This document shows, in pieces, positions 8,427-17,043 of a stretch of 34,479 nucleotides of DNA. The stretch lies in contig CAMIYB010000013.1 in NCBI GenBank assembly GCA_946402945.1, forward strand, positions 1 through 34,479, read 5' to 3'. The translations under genes were made by a program, and so were the position numbers. Below the pieces are notes generated by a model. The model worked only from the letters and a program-made list of their open reading frames with translations. It did not search any database and had not been told where the DNA came from. The stretch is from an uncultured Bacteroidales bacterium. GTDB lineage: Bacteria; Bacteroidota; Bacteroidia; Bacteroidales; UBA932. Each line of letters starts with the position of its first letter. Position 1 is the first letter of the stretch.

Positions 8427-9089
8427 ATGGCAAAGTTCAAGAAAATCGATACGCTCAGTATCATCCGAAGCACCGGCATCGTTCCGGTCTTCTACCACGC
8501 CGATGTGGAAACGGCCCAAAAAGTCGTCAAGGCCTGTTATGACGGCGGTATCCGCGCCTTCGAATTCACCAACCGCGGCGACGGCGCCCACAAGGTGTTC
8601 GAGGCCCTGACCGCCTTCGTCCGGGCGGAATGCCCGGAGATGGCTTTCGGCGCCGGGACCATCCTGGACGCCCCCACGGCCGCCCTGTACCTGCAGATGG
8701 GCGCCGATTTCATCGTGTCGCCCTGCCTGGTACCGGAAGTGGCGCCGCTCTGCGGCCGTCGCGGCGTGCCCTACAGCCCCGGCTGCGGCACCGTCAGTGA
8801 AATCGTCCGCGCCATGGAACTGGGCTGCGACCTGGTAAAGGTCTTCCCGGCCGGCACCGTGGGCGGCCCCGCGTTCGTCAAGAATGTCCTCGCCCCGCTG
8901 CCCTGGGCCATGATCATGTGCACGGGCGCCGTGGAGCCCACCGAGGAGAATCTCTCCGCCTGGGCGAAGTCCGGCGTCACCGCCGTCGGCATGGGCTCAA
9001 AACTCTTCCCGAAAGAAATCGTCAAAGCCGGCGACTGGGCCGCCATCTCGGCCCTCTGCCGCCAAAGCCTCGACTGGTTCAAAAAGTAA
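8427..9089 (+). CDS. eda: 2-dehydro-3-deoxy-phosphogluconate (KDPG) aldolase
   Basis: This enzyme splits KDPG to pyruvate and glyceraldehyde-3-phosphate, the last step of the uronate route. The 220-residue class I aldolase shows the Schiff-base lysine in LVKVFPAG (Lys138), the general acid/base region FEFTNRG (Glu46), FGAGT at 74-78 (GVGT in many homologues) and the phosphate-binding TGAVEPTEEN near 166-175. It follows kdgK by 21 bases and precedes the phosphodiesterase-like gene by 3 bases. It could also cleave 2-keto-4-hydroxyglutarate, as relatives do. Confidence 0.95.
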   Translation: MAKFKKIDTLSIIRSTGIVPVFYHADVETAQKVVKACYDGGIRAFEFTNRGDGAHKVFEALTAFVRAECPEMAFGAGTILDAPTAALYLQMGADFIVSPCLVPEVAPLCGRRGVPYSPGCGTVSEIVRAMELGCDLVKVFPAGTVGGPAFVKNVLAPLPWAMIMCTGAVEPTEENLSAWAKSGVTAVGMGSKLFPKEIVKAGDWAAISALCRQSLDWFKK

Positions 9090-9092
9090 CTT

Positions 9093-10766
9093 ATGAAAAC
9101 GAGAAGTTTTCTGATGAGCGTCCTGGCGCTCGTGCTGGCCCTTTCCGCAGCCTCCTGCGGCGGAGATGCCTTACAGAACGCCAACCAGACAGAAACGCCT
9201 GAAACACCTGATGTAAAACTTCCGCCCTCCAAAGGGGCCTACAAGCACGTCGTCATCCTCGGTGTAGATGGTGGAGGCACCTTTTTCAAGGACACCCCCA
9301 CTCCGCGCTGCGATGAAATCTTCAAGGACGGAGCCACTTCCTACAGCGTCCTGACCTCCGACCCGACCATCAGCGCCCAGTGCTGGGGTTCCATGCTCCA
9401 CAGTGTCCTGCCCGAATTCCACCGGCTCTCCAACCAGATTGTCGCCGACCGGGCTTTCGACCCCGAGAGCGATTACCCTTCCATTTTCCGCGTCGTGCGC
9501 GAGGCGATGCCGAAGGCGCCGCTGGCGTCCTTCTGCAACTGGGCTCCCATCAACAAGGGTATCATCGAAAACAACCTTGGCGTCACCATGGGCAGCGGAG
9601 ATGACGCAGCCGTGGCCCGGCAGGTGGTTTCTTACCTGAAAACCGCCTCCCCGACCCTGCTCTTCGTCCAGTTCGATTCCGTCGATGCGGCCGGTCACGC
9701 TAGCGGATACGGCTCTGAGACCCATCTGACCGCACTCAGCGTCGTGGATGCCCTGATCGGGCTCATCTACGACGCCCTGGCCGCGAACGGCATGCTCGAC
9801 GACACCCTGCTGATGGTGACGGCCGACCATGGCGGCACCCCGGCCGGCAGCCACGGCGGCGACTCCGATGCGGAGAAATACATCTTCCTCGGCGTCCGCG
9901 GCAAGACCGTCGCCAAAAACGCCGTCATCGAAGAGGCCGTCGTCCGCGACATCGCGGCCATCGGTGCCTATGCCCTGGGGCTGGAATTCCCTGAGACCTG
10001 GACCGGCCACGTGCCCACGGGCGTCTTCTACGACGTCACCGCCACGGCGCGCAAGGAAATGGAGATTCCCGTTTCCGTCACCCGCGACCACAAGACCGTC
10101 CCCACCCCGGCGCTGAGCGCCTTCACCACCCTGATGCAGGGACATACGCTCCTGGCCTACCTGCCCTTCGACGACAGCCCCGCGGACACACTCGAACAGA
10201 TCCAGACCTCCCGCAGCGGCAACCTCTATTTCTACGACGCCTACTTCGGCAAGGGCGTGGCCCTGGACGACGGCTACGTAACCCTGGAGGACCTTTCGGT
10301 GGGCAAGGGCTCCTTCTCCGCCGCTTTCTGGCTGAAAACGGGCGGCGTGCCCGACGATCCCTGCCTGCTGGCCAACAAGGACTGGAATTCCGGGCTCAAC
10401 GACGGTTTCGCCCTCTCGCTCCGGCCCAACGACATCAAGTTCAACGCCGGCAGCAAGTCCCTAAACGTGCGGATGGACCTCGAGGCTCCTCTGCCGCTGG
10501 ACTACAAGGAAGGCTGGATGCACGTGACGCTGACGGTGGACCGTACGGCCGGCAAAGTCCGGATCTGCTATGATTTCAAGAAAGCGGCAGAAACAGACAT
10601 CCCCGCCTCGCTCCAGGACGTTTCCTTCGACGGTCTGAAGCTGAACGTAGGACAGGACGGACGCGGCAACTACGGCCATACGCCCGTCCAGATGGATGAA
10701 CTGTTCCTCACGGCCGATGTCCTGACAGACGCCGACCTGGAGGCCCTGAAAGCCTATTATCAGTAA
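9093..10766 (+). CDS. Alkaline-phosphatase-superfamily (type I phosphodiesterase-like) lipoprotein with LamG-like domain
   Basis: This 557-residue secreted protein joins two domains. Residues about 50-330 match the nucleotide pyrophosphatase/phosphodiesterase type of the alkaline phosphatase superfamily, with a full set of likely metal ligands: Asp59 in ILGVDGGG, Asp198 and His202 in DAAGH, Asp245-His246 in TADHGG, and His254 in GSHGG. The nucleophile should lie in the DPTISAQCWG stretch (Thr92 or Ser94); the usual T-G-x-x-P context is absent. Residues about 350-557 resemble a concanavalin/LamG-like sandwich (FSAAFWLKTGG, GWMHVTLTVDRTAGKVRI, MDELFL). The signal peptide ends in SAASC, lipidated at Cys22. 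It is the last gene of the lacI-kdgK-eda operon, an odd place for an envelope phosphoesterase. Substrate unknown; a sulfatase or phosphonate-type activity cannot be excluded. Confidence 0.82.
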   Translation: MKTRSFLMSVLALVLALSAASCGGDALQNANQTETPETPDVKLPPSKGAYKHVVILGVDGGGTFFKDTPTPRCDEIFKDGATSYSVLTSDPTISAQCWGSMLHSVLPEFHRLSNQIVADRAFDPESDYPSIFRVVREAMPKAPLASFCNWAPINKGIIENNLGVTMGSGDDAAVARQVVSYLKTASPTLLFVQFDSVDAAGHASGYGSETHLTALSVVDALIGLIYDALAANGMLDDTLLMVTADHGGTPAGSHGGDSDAEKYIFLGVRGKTVAKNAVIEEAVVRDIAAIGAYALGLEFPETWTGHVPTGVFYDVTATARKEMEIPVSVTRDHKTVPTPALSAFTTLMQGHTLLAYLPFDDSPADTLEQIQTSRSGNLYFYDAYFGKGVALDDGYVTLEDLSVGKGSFSAAFWLKTGGVPDDPCLLANKDWNSGLNDGFALSLRPNDIKFNAGSKSLNVRMDLEAPLPLDYKEGWMHVTLTVDRTAGKVRICYDFKKAAETDIPASLQDVSFDGLKLNVGQDGRGNYGHTPVQMDELFLTADVLTDADLEALKAYYQ

Positions 10767-10778
10767 AATTCCGTTCCC

Positions 10779-12233
10779 CTACACCTCCACGGGCTTGTAC
10801 TTCGGGACGAGGGACTTCATGATGACCCAGGCGATGAGGTAGGCCAGGCCGCAGTAGCAGAAGATGATGAAATAGCCGGCCGGCTTGCCTTCGAAGCCCA
10901 TGAAGTGGAAGGCAGACCCGGCCTGCTCGGCGTAGGTGAAGAGGTTGCCGGCCACTTTCTGGATGATCATGGAGCCCAGGCCGCCCGCCATGGCGCCGAT
11001 GCCGGTGATGGAAGCGACGGTGCTCTTGGGGAACATGTCGCCGACCGTCGAGAAGATGTTGGCGGACCAGGCCTGGTGGGCCGCCGCCGCGATGCCGATC
11101 AGGATGGCCGGCCACCACGGGCTGCCGCTGGCGATGCCCAGGGGCTGGGCGAGCAGCGACACGAGCGGGAAGAAGGCGAAAAGCAACATGGCCAGCATGC
11201 GGCCGTTATAGGGAAGCATTCCCTTTTTGTCCACCAGCAGGCGCGGCAGGTAGCCGCCGAAGAGCGACAGCACCGTCACAATGGCGTAGAGGGTGAAAAT
11301 CAGCCCCTGGCCCAGGCCGGAAGAGGCCGGCGCATGGAACTGGTCCTGGAAATAGGCGGGCGCCCAGAAGAGGAAGAACCACCACACCCCGTCGGTGAAG
11401 AATTTCCCGAAAAAGAAGGACCAGGTCTGCCGGTACTTGAAGCACTGGATGAAGGGGATGGATTTCTCCTTGGAGACAGCGGCTTTGGCGGCCGCCTCTT
11501 CGGCATCGTCCTGGTGGATGTATTCCAGTTCAGCCTCGTTGACATGCCTGCTTTCCTCGGGCTTGTCGTACATGAACTGCCAGAAGAACATCCAGATGAA
11601 GCCGAGGCCGCCGATGATGACGAAGGCCCACTCCCAGCCGAGGGCCTTGGCCAGCGGCGGGATGGTCAGCGGAGCCGCGAGGGCGCCTACGGAGGCACCT
11701 GCGTTGAAGATGGAGGTGGCGAAAGCCCGGTCTTTTTTCGGGAAGTATTCGGCCGTCGTCTTGATGGCGGCCGGGAAGTTGCCCGCCTCGCCCAGGGCCA
11801 GGATGCCGCGGCACAGCAGGAACAGATAGACCGAGGTGGTGGAAATGGCCAGGGCCACGTTGGAGCCGGCCTCGACGGCCCGCAGGGCGGCCACGGAATC
11901 GATGTCCGGAACGAGAACGGCCGTCGCCCAGCCGCAGGCGGCGTGCATCACGGCACCGGCGGACCAGACCCCGATGGAGATCATGTATCCCTTCTTGGTC
12001 CCCATCCAGTCCACGAATTTCCCGGCGAACAGGCAGGCCAGGGCGTAGAAAATGGAGAAAAGGGAGGTGATGGTGCCGTAGTCCGCGTCGGTCCAGTGGA
12101 ATTCGGGAGCGATGAACTCCTTGTAGGTCAGCGAGAGGACCTGGCGGTCGAGGTAATTGACCGTCGTGGCGACAAAAAGCAGGGAGCACAGCCACCAGCG
12201 CCAGTTGGTCATCAGTTTCTTTTGCGTTGACAT
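10779..12233 (-). CDS. exuT: Hexuronate transporter, MFS (anion:cation symporter family, ExuT-like)
   Basis: This 484-residue protein has twelve hydrophobic segments and is a major facilitator superfamily member. The N-terminal VNYLDRQVLS (25-34) and the loop GKFVDWMGTKKGY (71-83) are characteristic of the ACS subfamily that includes ExuT and related sugar-acid carriers. A hydrophilic central loop at about 225-265 separates the two halves. It should import a uronate or its deoxy-keto derivative across the inner membrane with a cation. It starts 15 bases after the dnaE stop, so it may be carried on the dnaE transcript; no separate promoter is evident in that gap. It ends 12 bases from the convergent phosphodiesterase-like gene, with no terminator hairpin visible between them. 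Confidence 0.85.
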   Translation of the reverse strand: MSTQKKLMTNWRWWLCSLLFVATTVNYLDRQVLSLTYKEFIAPEFHWTDADYGTITSLFSIFYALACLFAGKFVDWMGTKKGYMISIGVWSAGAVMHAACGWATAVLVPDIDSVAALRAVEAGSNVALAISTTSVYLFLLCRGILALGEAGNFPAAIKTTAEYFPKKDRAFATSIFNAGASVGALAAPLTIPPLAKALGWEWAFVIIGGLGFIWMFFWQFMYDKPEESRHVNEAELEYIHQDDAEEAAAKAAVSKEKSIPFIQCFKYRQTWSFFFGKFFTDGVWWFFLFWAPAYFQDQFHAPASSGLGQGLIFTLYAIVTVLSLFGGYLPRLLVDKKGMLPYNGRMLAMLLFAFFPLVSLLAQPLGIASGSPWWPAILIGIAAAAHQAWSANIFSTVGDMFPKSTVASITGIGAMAGGLGSMIIQKVAGNLFTYAEQAGSAFHFMGFEGKPAGYFIIFCYCGLAYLIAWVIMKSLVPKYKPVEV

Positions 12234-12248
12234 GGTATCTTGACGATT

Positions 12249-15200
12249 TTATTTCCGGATTGGCTTGAAGGAGATGCCCAGGTCGCGGAGTTGCCGGCAG
12301 AAATCGGCTGTCACGGCTACCTGGAACTTCTTCGAGAGGAATTCGATCTTATATTTGGTCTGCGGATCGTAGAGGTACATGGTAAGGGGAATGTTTCCCT
12401 TGTTTCGGCGCATCAGTTCCACCAGGCTCTTCCGGAAGGCGGGAGAGAGCATGGGGGTGGTCACGATGATGGCGAAGCCGCTGAGGAAGGTCTCCGCCGT
12501 GTTGCCCAGCAGCATCATTTTCCGCGGACGGAAGACGTAGGGGGGCGGCGGGTTATCCGGCTTGGGCCGGTATTTCTCGCAGATCTCCCCTTCGATATAA
12601 ACGGCGGTGTGGAGCTGGCTCAGATAGGGGAAATACTGCTCATGGTCTTTCGAGAAGAGGGACAGTTCGTAGGAGCCGTTATAATCCTCGATGAGGGTCT
12701 TGCTCCAGGGCTGACCCGTCTTGGTGGCCCGTTCCTGGTAGGCGGTAATAAACCCGGCCACAGCCACTTTCTGCGAGGTTTTCTTCGCCTCGCAGTCGCT
12801 GATGCGGGCGGCGATTTCGCCGACAGGGCAGGTGGTGAAATTCTCCAGTTCGAAGGCGTATTTGTCGAGGGGATGGGACGACAGGAACATACCCACGAGC
12901 TCTTTTTCCTTCTGGAGCAGGTCCATGATGTCCTCCTCGGCGGGGCGGACGGGCGCTTCGGGGCGGACGGGCTTGAGTTCCTCGACGTCGCCGAAGAGCG
13001 ACCCGCCCTCATCCTCGGCCGAACGCTTGAAGAGTTCGCCGTAGGTGAGCAGTTCGTCGATCCAGAGGTTGCCGCTGCGGCCGGGGGAGAAATACTGGCT
13101 GCGGGCATAGCCGAAGGAGTCGAAGGCGCCGGCATAGACCAGGGTCTCGAAGGCCTTGCGGTTCACCAGGCCGGACATCCTTTCGGTGAAATTGTAGATG
13201 TCGGAGAAAGTCCCGTGCTCCGCGCGTTCGCGGATGAGGGCATCGACGATGTTGCCGCCGAAGCCGCGCATGCCGCCGAGGGCGAAGCGTACGTCGCCTG
13301 CGGCATTGGCCGAGAAGGTGGCGCCGCTCTCGTTCACGTCAGGGTTCAACACCTTGATTCCGTGGCCCTTGCAGTCGTCCATGATCTTCTTGATTTCCTC
13401 CATGCTCTTGGCGTTGGAGAGGCAGGAAGCGAAGAATTCGGAGGGGTAGTGGCACTTGAGCCAGCCGGTCTGGTAACTGACCCAGGCGTAGCAGGTGGCG
13501 TGGGATTTATTGAAAGCGTACTGGGCGAATTTCTCCCAGTCTTTCCAGATTTTGTCCAGCACCTTTTCGGGGTGGCCTTTGGCGATGCCTCCGGACATGA
13601 ACTTGTCCTTCAGGGAGTTCAGGATATCGATCTGCTTCTTGCCCATGGCCTTGCGGAGTTTGTCCGCCTCGCCCTTGGTGAAGCCGGCGAGTTTCTGCGA
13701 GAGCAACATGACCTGCTCCTGATACACCGTGACACCGTAGGTGTCCTGGAGATATTCCTCCATCTCCGGGAGGTCGTATTCGATGGCCTTGACGCCGAGT
13801 TTGCGGGCCACGAAATCGGCGATGTAGTCCATCGGCCCGGGCCGGTAGAGGGCGTTCATGGCGATCAGGTCCTCGAAACGCTCGGGGTGAAGCTGCTGGA
13901 GCCAGGTCTTCATGCCGTCGGATTCAAACTGGAAGACGCTGGTGGTGTCGCCGCGGCCGTAGAGTTCATAGGTGGGCTTGTCGTCGATGGGGATGGCCTC
14001 GATGTCGATATCGACGCCATGGTTGGCCTTGATGAGGTCCAGGGCGTTGTGGATAATCGAGAGGGTGATCAGCCCGAGGAAGTCCATCTTCAGCATGCCG
14101 ACATCTTCGATGTAGTGGCCGTCGTACTGGGAGGTGCGGACGTCCTCGCCGGTATCCTTGTCCTTGGACAGGCAGATGGGGAGGTAGTCGGTCAGGTCGC
14201 CGCGGCCGATGATGGTGGCGCAGGCGTGGACGCCCACCTGGCGGACGCAGCCCTCCAGGGCCTGGGCGTATTTCAGGACCTCTTTGTTGAGGTCGGAACC
14301 GTTCTTGAGTTCCTCCTGGAACTCCGGCACCAGGCGGAAGCAGTTCTTCAGGGTGATCTTGACGTCGGTATCCTCCATACCGCGCTGGAAGGTCTTCTTT
14401 ACCAGGACCTTCTGTCCGTCGCGCTCTTCTTCCACCTCTTTCTCGACCACCTTGAACCCGGGCTTGAGGTCATCCAGCTTGGGATTGAAGGGGTATTCCT
14501 TCTCCTTTTTCTCGCTGAGGCGGTCGGGGACCATCTTGGTCAGGCGGTTGGACTCGTCGATGGAGACATGGCTGATGCGGGCGACATCCTTGATGGCGCT
14601 CTTGGCGGCCATGGTGCCAAAGGTGATCACGCGCGAGACGTGGTCGGCGCCATAGCGCCGTTCGACGTATTCATGGGCCTTGGTAAGGTCCTCGAAATCA
14701 ACGTCGATATCCGGCATGGAGATGCGGTCGGGGTTGAGGAAACGCTCGAACAGGAGCTGGTAGCGGATGGGGTCGAGGTTGGTGATGCGCAGGCAGTAGG
14801 CGACCACGCTGCCGGCGGCGCTGCCTCGGCCCGGACCGACCATGGAGCCCATGGCGCGGGAGGCCGCGATGTAATCCTGGACGATGAGGAAATAGTCCGG
14901 GAAACCCATCCTGGAGATGGTTTTGAGCTCGAAATCGATGCGCTCGCGCTGCTCCTCGGTGAGGACGTCGCCATAGCGCTCCCGGGCACCCTTGTAGGTC
15001 AGGTGGCAGAGGAATGCGACCGAGTGGCAGAAGCCGTCGCCGCGGTAGTTGCCTTTCTTGTCGAAGCGGCCGGCGTCGATGACATCCTTGTATTTCTCCA
15101 TCTGGGCGTCGATGTCCTGCATGAAGGCCGGGTCGATCTCGAAGACGGGGAGGACGGGGTCACGGTCGATGCTGTAGGACTCCACCTTGTCCAGCACTTC

Positions 15201-16019
15201 GAGGGTGTTGGACAGGGCTTCCGGATGGTCCGGGAAGAGGGCCTGCATTTCCTCCTCGCTCTTGAGGTATTCCTGCTGGGTGTAGCGGAGGCGGTCCGGA
15301 TCGTCGATGTAGGCATTGGTAGTCAGGCAGATAAGCCGGTCGTGGACGGGGCCGTCCTCCTTGCGGACGAAGTGGACGTCGTTGGTGGCGATGACCTTCA
15401 CGCCGTGTTTTTCCGCCATCTCGAAGACGACGGGGACGTAGCGGCTCTGGCCTTCGTACACGTCCATGGGGCCGCCCACGACTTCGGTCTTGTGGAGCAT
15501 GACCTCGAGGTAATAGTCCTCGCCGAAGACGCGCTTGTGCCAGGCGATGGCCTCGTCCACGGCCGCCATGTCGCCGGAAAGGATCTTCCGGGCCACCTCG
15601 CCGGCCATGCAGGCGGAGGAGCAGATAAGCCCCTCATGGTACTTTTCAATCACCTCGTGACTGACCCGCGGCCGGTAGTACATTCCCTCCACATGGGCGA
15701 TGGAGACGATCTTCATCAGGTTTTTATAACCGGTGTAGTTCTTGGCAAGGAGGATGAGGTGGTAGTACGCACGGTTGGCCTTGTCCTTGAGGTGATGGTC
15801 GCCGATGGATACGTAGATTTCACAACCGATGACAGGCTTGACCGAAGGGTGTTTCTTGGCATATTTGAAGAACTCCTTGACCCCGTACATGTTGCCGTGG
15901 TCGGTGATGGCCAGGCCGGGCATGCCGAGCTCTTCGGCCCGGGAAAAGAGGCCGTCGATCGACGATTGGCCGTCGAGGATGGAGTACTGGGTATGGACGT
16001 GCAGATGGACGAAAGACAT
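12249..16019 (-). CDS. dnaE: DNA polymerase III subunit alpha
   Basis: This is the replicative polymerase catalytic subunit, 1256 residues. The N-terminal PHP domain keeps its metal-binding pattern: His7 and His9 in HLHVHT, Asp16, Asp40-His41 in ITDHGN, Glu67 in GCEIY, and Asp214/His216 in TNDVHF. Its own phosphoesterase or proofreading activity may therefore be intact, as in many non-proteobacterial DnaE proteins. The polymerase core shows GPGRGSAAGS (395-404) and the catalytic acidic motif PDIDVDF (436-442), followed by the finger region and RPGPMDYIADFVARK. An OB-fold segment lies near the C-terminus (VAVAGFITAYQERATKTGQP). It is preceded by a TACCTTTG -7 box only 7 bases from the ATG. A housekeeping gene in the middle of a uronate region is unusual. 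Confidence 0.97.
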   Translation of the reverse strand: MSFVHLHVHTQYSILDGQSSIDGLFSRAEELGMPGLAITDHGNMYGVKEFFKYAKKHPSVKPVIGCEIYVSIGDHHLKDKANRAYYHLILLAKNYTGYKNLMKIVSIAHVEGMYYRPRVSHEVIEKYHEGLICSSACMAGEVARKILSGDMAAVDEAIAWHKRVFGEDYYLEVMLHKTEVVGGPMDVYEGQSRYVPVVFEMAEKHGVKVIATNDVHFVRKEDGPVHDRLICLTTNAYIDDPDRLRYTQQEYLKSEEEMQALFPDHPEALSNTLEVLDKVESYSIDRDPVLPVFEIDPAFMQDIDAQMEKYKDVIDAGRFDKKGNYRGDGFCHSVAFLCHLTYKGARERYGDVLTEEQRERIDFELKTISRMGFPDYFLIVQDYIAASRAMGSMVGPGRGSAAGSVVAYCLRITNLDPIRYQLLFERFLNPDRISMPDIDVDFEDLTKAHEYVERRYGADHVSRVITFGTMAAKSAIKDVARISHVSIDESNRLTKMVPDRLSEKKEKEYPFNPKLDDLKPGFKVVEKEVEEERDGQKVLVKKTFQRGMEDTDVKITLKNCFRLVPEFQEELKNGSDLNKEVLKYAQALEGCVRQVGVHACATIIGRGDLTDYLPICLSKDKDTGEDVRTSQYDGHYIEDVGMLKMDFLGLITLSIIHNALDLIKANHGVDIDIEAIPIDDKPTYELYGRGDTTSVFQFESDGMKTWLQQLHPERFEDLIAMNALYRPGPMDYIADFVARKLGVKAIEYDLPEMEEYLQDTYGVTVYQEQVMLLSQKLAGFTKGEADKLRKAMGKKQIDILNSLKDKFMSGGIAKGHPEKVLDKIWKDWEKFAQYAFNKSHATCYAWVSYQTGWLKCHYPSEFFASCLSNAKSMEEIKKIMDDCKGHGIKVLNPDVNESGATFSANAAGDVRFALGGMRGFGGNIVDALIRERAEHGTFSDIYNFTERMSGLVNRKAFETLVYAGAFDSFGYARSQYFSPGRSGNLWIDELLTYGELFKRSAEDEGGSLFGDVEELKPVRPEAPVRPAEEDIMDLLQKEKELVGMFLSSHPLDKYAFELENFTTCPVGEIAARISDCEAKKTSQKVAVAGFITAYQERATKTGQPWSKTLIEDYNGSYELSLFSKDHEQYFPYLSQLHTAVYIEGEICEKYRPKPDNPPPPYVFRPRKMMLLGNTAETFLSGFAIIVTTPMLSPAFRKSLVELMRRNKGNIPLTMYLYDPQTKYKIEFLSKKFQVAVTADFCRQLRDLGISFKPIRK

Positions 16020-16026
16020 AGTAAGA

Positions 16027-16057
16027 CAAAGGTAAAAAAAATCCGCGGCCTTTGCAA
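16027..16057 (-). promoter_or_regulatory. dnaE promoter (Bacteroides-type)
   Basis: On the minus strand TACCTTTG (16034-16027) matches the -7 consensus TAnnTTTG, with a TTG (16057-16055) 20 bases upstream as a partial -33 element. Only 7 bases lie between the box and the dnaE ATG. The -33 element falls in the loop of the tonB terminator. Confidence 0.6.
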
Positions 16058-16066
16058 GGCCACGGA
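16034..16066 (-). terminator. Intrinsic terminator after tonB
   Basis: Read leftwards, arms TCCGTGGCCTT (16066-16056) and AAGGCCGCGGA (16052-16042) form an 11-bp stem with one G-T pair and a 3-base loop, followed by eight T residues (16041-16034). This is a strong rho-independent terminator 38 bases beyond the tonB stop. Its T tract runs into the dnaE -7 box. Confidence 0.9.
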
Positions 16067-16103
16067 CCTATGAAACACGAATGTGTTTTCAGGCTGTTTT
16101 CGC

Positions 16104-16793
16104 TTACCGGAGCTGGAAGATCACCGGGAAGGTGTAGGTTACCTTGACGGCGCGGTCACGCTGCTTGCCGGGCTTCCATTTCGGGGAGCTGGACACGACG
16201 CGGACGGCTTCCTTGTCGAGGGAGGAATCGACGCCACGGAGCACCTTGACGTTGGAGACGGTACCGTCGGCATTCACCGTAAACTGAAGAACGACACGAC
16301 CTTGGACGCCGTTTTCCTTGGCGATTTCGGGATAGACGAGGCGGGAGTTGACCCACTTGGAGAACTCGTTGGCATCGCCGCCGTTAAAGGACGGCTTCTC
16401 CTCCACGAGTTGGAAGGGGATGGCCTCTTCCTCGACGACTTCCTCTTCGACTTCCTCGACATAGTCCATGATTTCGACACCCATGTTGGCGTCGTCTTCC
16501 AGACTCATGAAGTTGTCTTCGATTTCGATGTCATCTTCGACGATGTCGATCTGGTCGGACAGGATAGGGATCTTCGGGGCGGCCTCCGGCGGCGGAGGGG
16601 TCTCCTGAGTGATCGGGACCATGTCTTCGATTTCGATGGCCTGCTGGTCGGCTTCGAGGGTGGCGGTCTTTACGTCATGGGAGGTGTACTCGAAAGCACC
16701 GAGGACGACGCCGAGCGCGACGACGAATCCGATTTCGGTGAAGAGCAGTCTTTTATTTTCCAGACTGGCTTTTTCGCTTTTCTTGACTTCCAT
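16104..16793 (-). CDS. tonB: TonB family energy-transducing protein
   Basis: This 229-residue protein links the inner-membrane proton-motive-force motor to outer-membrane SusC-type receptors. It has a cytoplasmic start, one transmembrane helix at about 15-34 (LLFTEIGFVVALGVVLGAF), and a short proline run (PPPPEAAP, 66-73). The periplasmic linker is very rich in Asp and Glu (about 78-124) rather than the Pro/Lys-rich linker of enterobacterial TonB. The C-terminal TonB domain (about 140-229) shows YPEIAKENGVQGRV and PKWKPGKQRDRAV. The acidic linker is seen in other Bacteroidota homologues. It stands alone between two terminators, so it is probably expressed independently. Confidence 0.93.
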   Translation of the reverse strand: MEVKKSEKASLENKRLLFTEIGFVVALGVVLGAFEYTSHDVKTATLEADQQAIEIEDMVPITQETPPPPEAAPKIPILSDQIDIVEDDIEIEDNFMSLEDDANMGVEIMDYVEEVEEEVVEEEAIPFQLVEEKPSFNGGDANEFSKWVNSRLVYPEIAKENGVQGRVVLQFTVNADGTVSNVKVLRGVDSSLDKEAVRVVSSSPKWKPGKQRDRAVKVTYTFPVIFQLR

Positions 16794-16857
16794 ACTGCTA
16801 ATGTTTTTGCGGTCCTGCGGCCTCTTCCATCCTCGGCCACTACGGATTTCACTGCTG

Positions 16858-16865
16858 CAAAATTA
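16858..16865 (-). promoter_or_regulatory. Possible tonB -7 box
   Basis: TAATTTTG on the minus strand matches TAnnTTTG and would give a leader of about 60 bases to the tonB ATG. The nearest TTTG upstream is 23 bases away (16892-16889), slightly longer than usual, so the assignment is moderate. Confidence 0.45.
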
Positions 16866-16890
16866 GCATATAATTTCCAAGCAAGCAGCA

Positions 16891-16926
16891 AAAAATCGCC
16901 GAGATAATCTATCACAGGCGATTTTT
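16891..16926. terminator. Terminator hairpin closing the PUL operon
   Basis: Arms AAAAATCGCC (16891-16900) and GGCGATTTTT (16917-16926) form a 10-bp stem around a 16-base loop. T tracts flank both sides, so it could work in either direction. It lies about 120 bases beyond the rhaM stop and just before the tonB promoter, and so should end leftward transcription from the PUL. Confidence 0.75.
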
Positions 16927-16933
16927 AAATAGT

Positions 16934-17003
16934 TAATAATCAAGTATTTGGGCGCGTAGTTATTCTATAAAAACTCTCACCCTGCGTAAATACTTGATAA
17001 TTA
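16934..17003. repeat. Inverted repeat in AT-rich spacer
   Basis: An exact 11-bp pair, ATCAAGTATTT at 16939-16949 and AAATACTTGAT at 16988-16998, extends outwards with one mismatch to about 16 bp (16934-16949 and 16988-17003). The 38-base centre is GC-richer. It lies in the AT-rich spacer between rhaM and tonB and contains no gene that I can see. It could be a protein-binding site or a weak secondary structure; no role can be assigned. Confidence 0.7.
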
Positions 17004-17043
17004 GTAATTTATAATTATAGTATTATCTATCAATTACTTACCA

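Noticed and set aside
12240..16073. A 1277-codon open frame on the plus strand covering all of dnaE
   Set aside because: It is antisense to an unmistakable dnaE. Such long antisense frames arise from GC-rich codon third positions; its product is low-complexity Gly/Val/Asp/His sequence with no family motifs.
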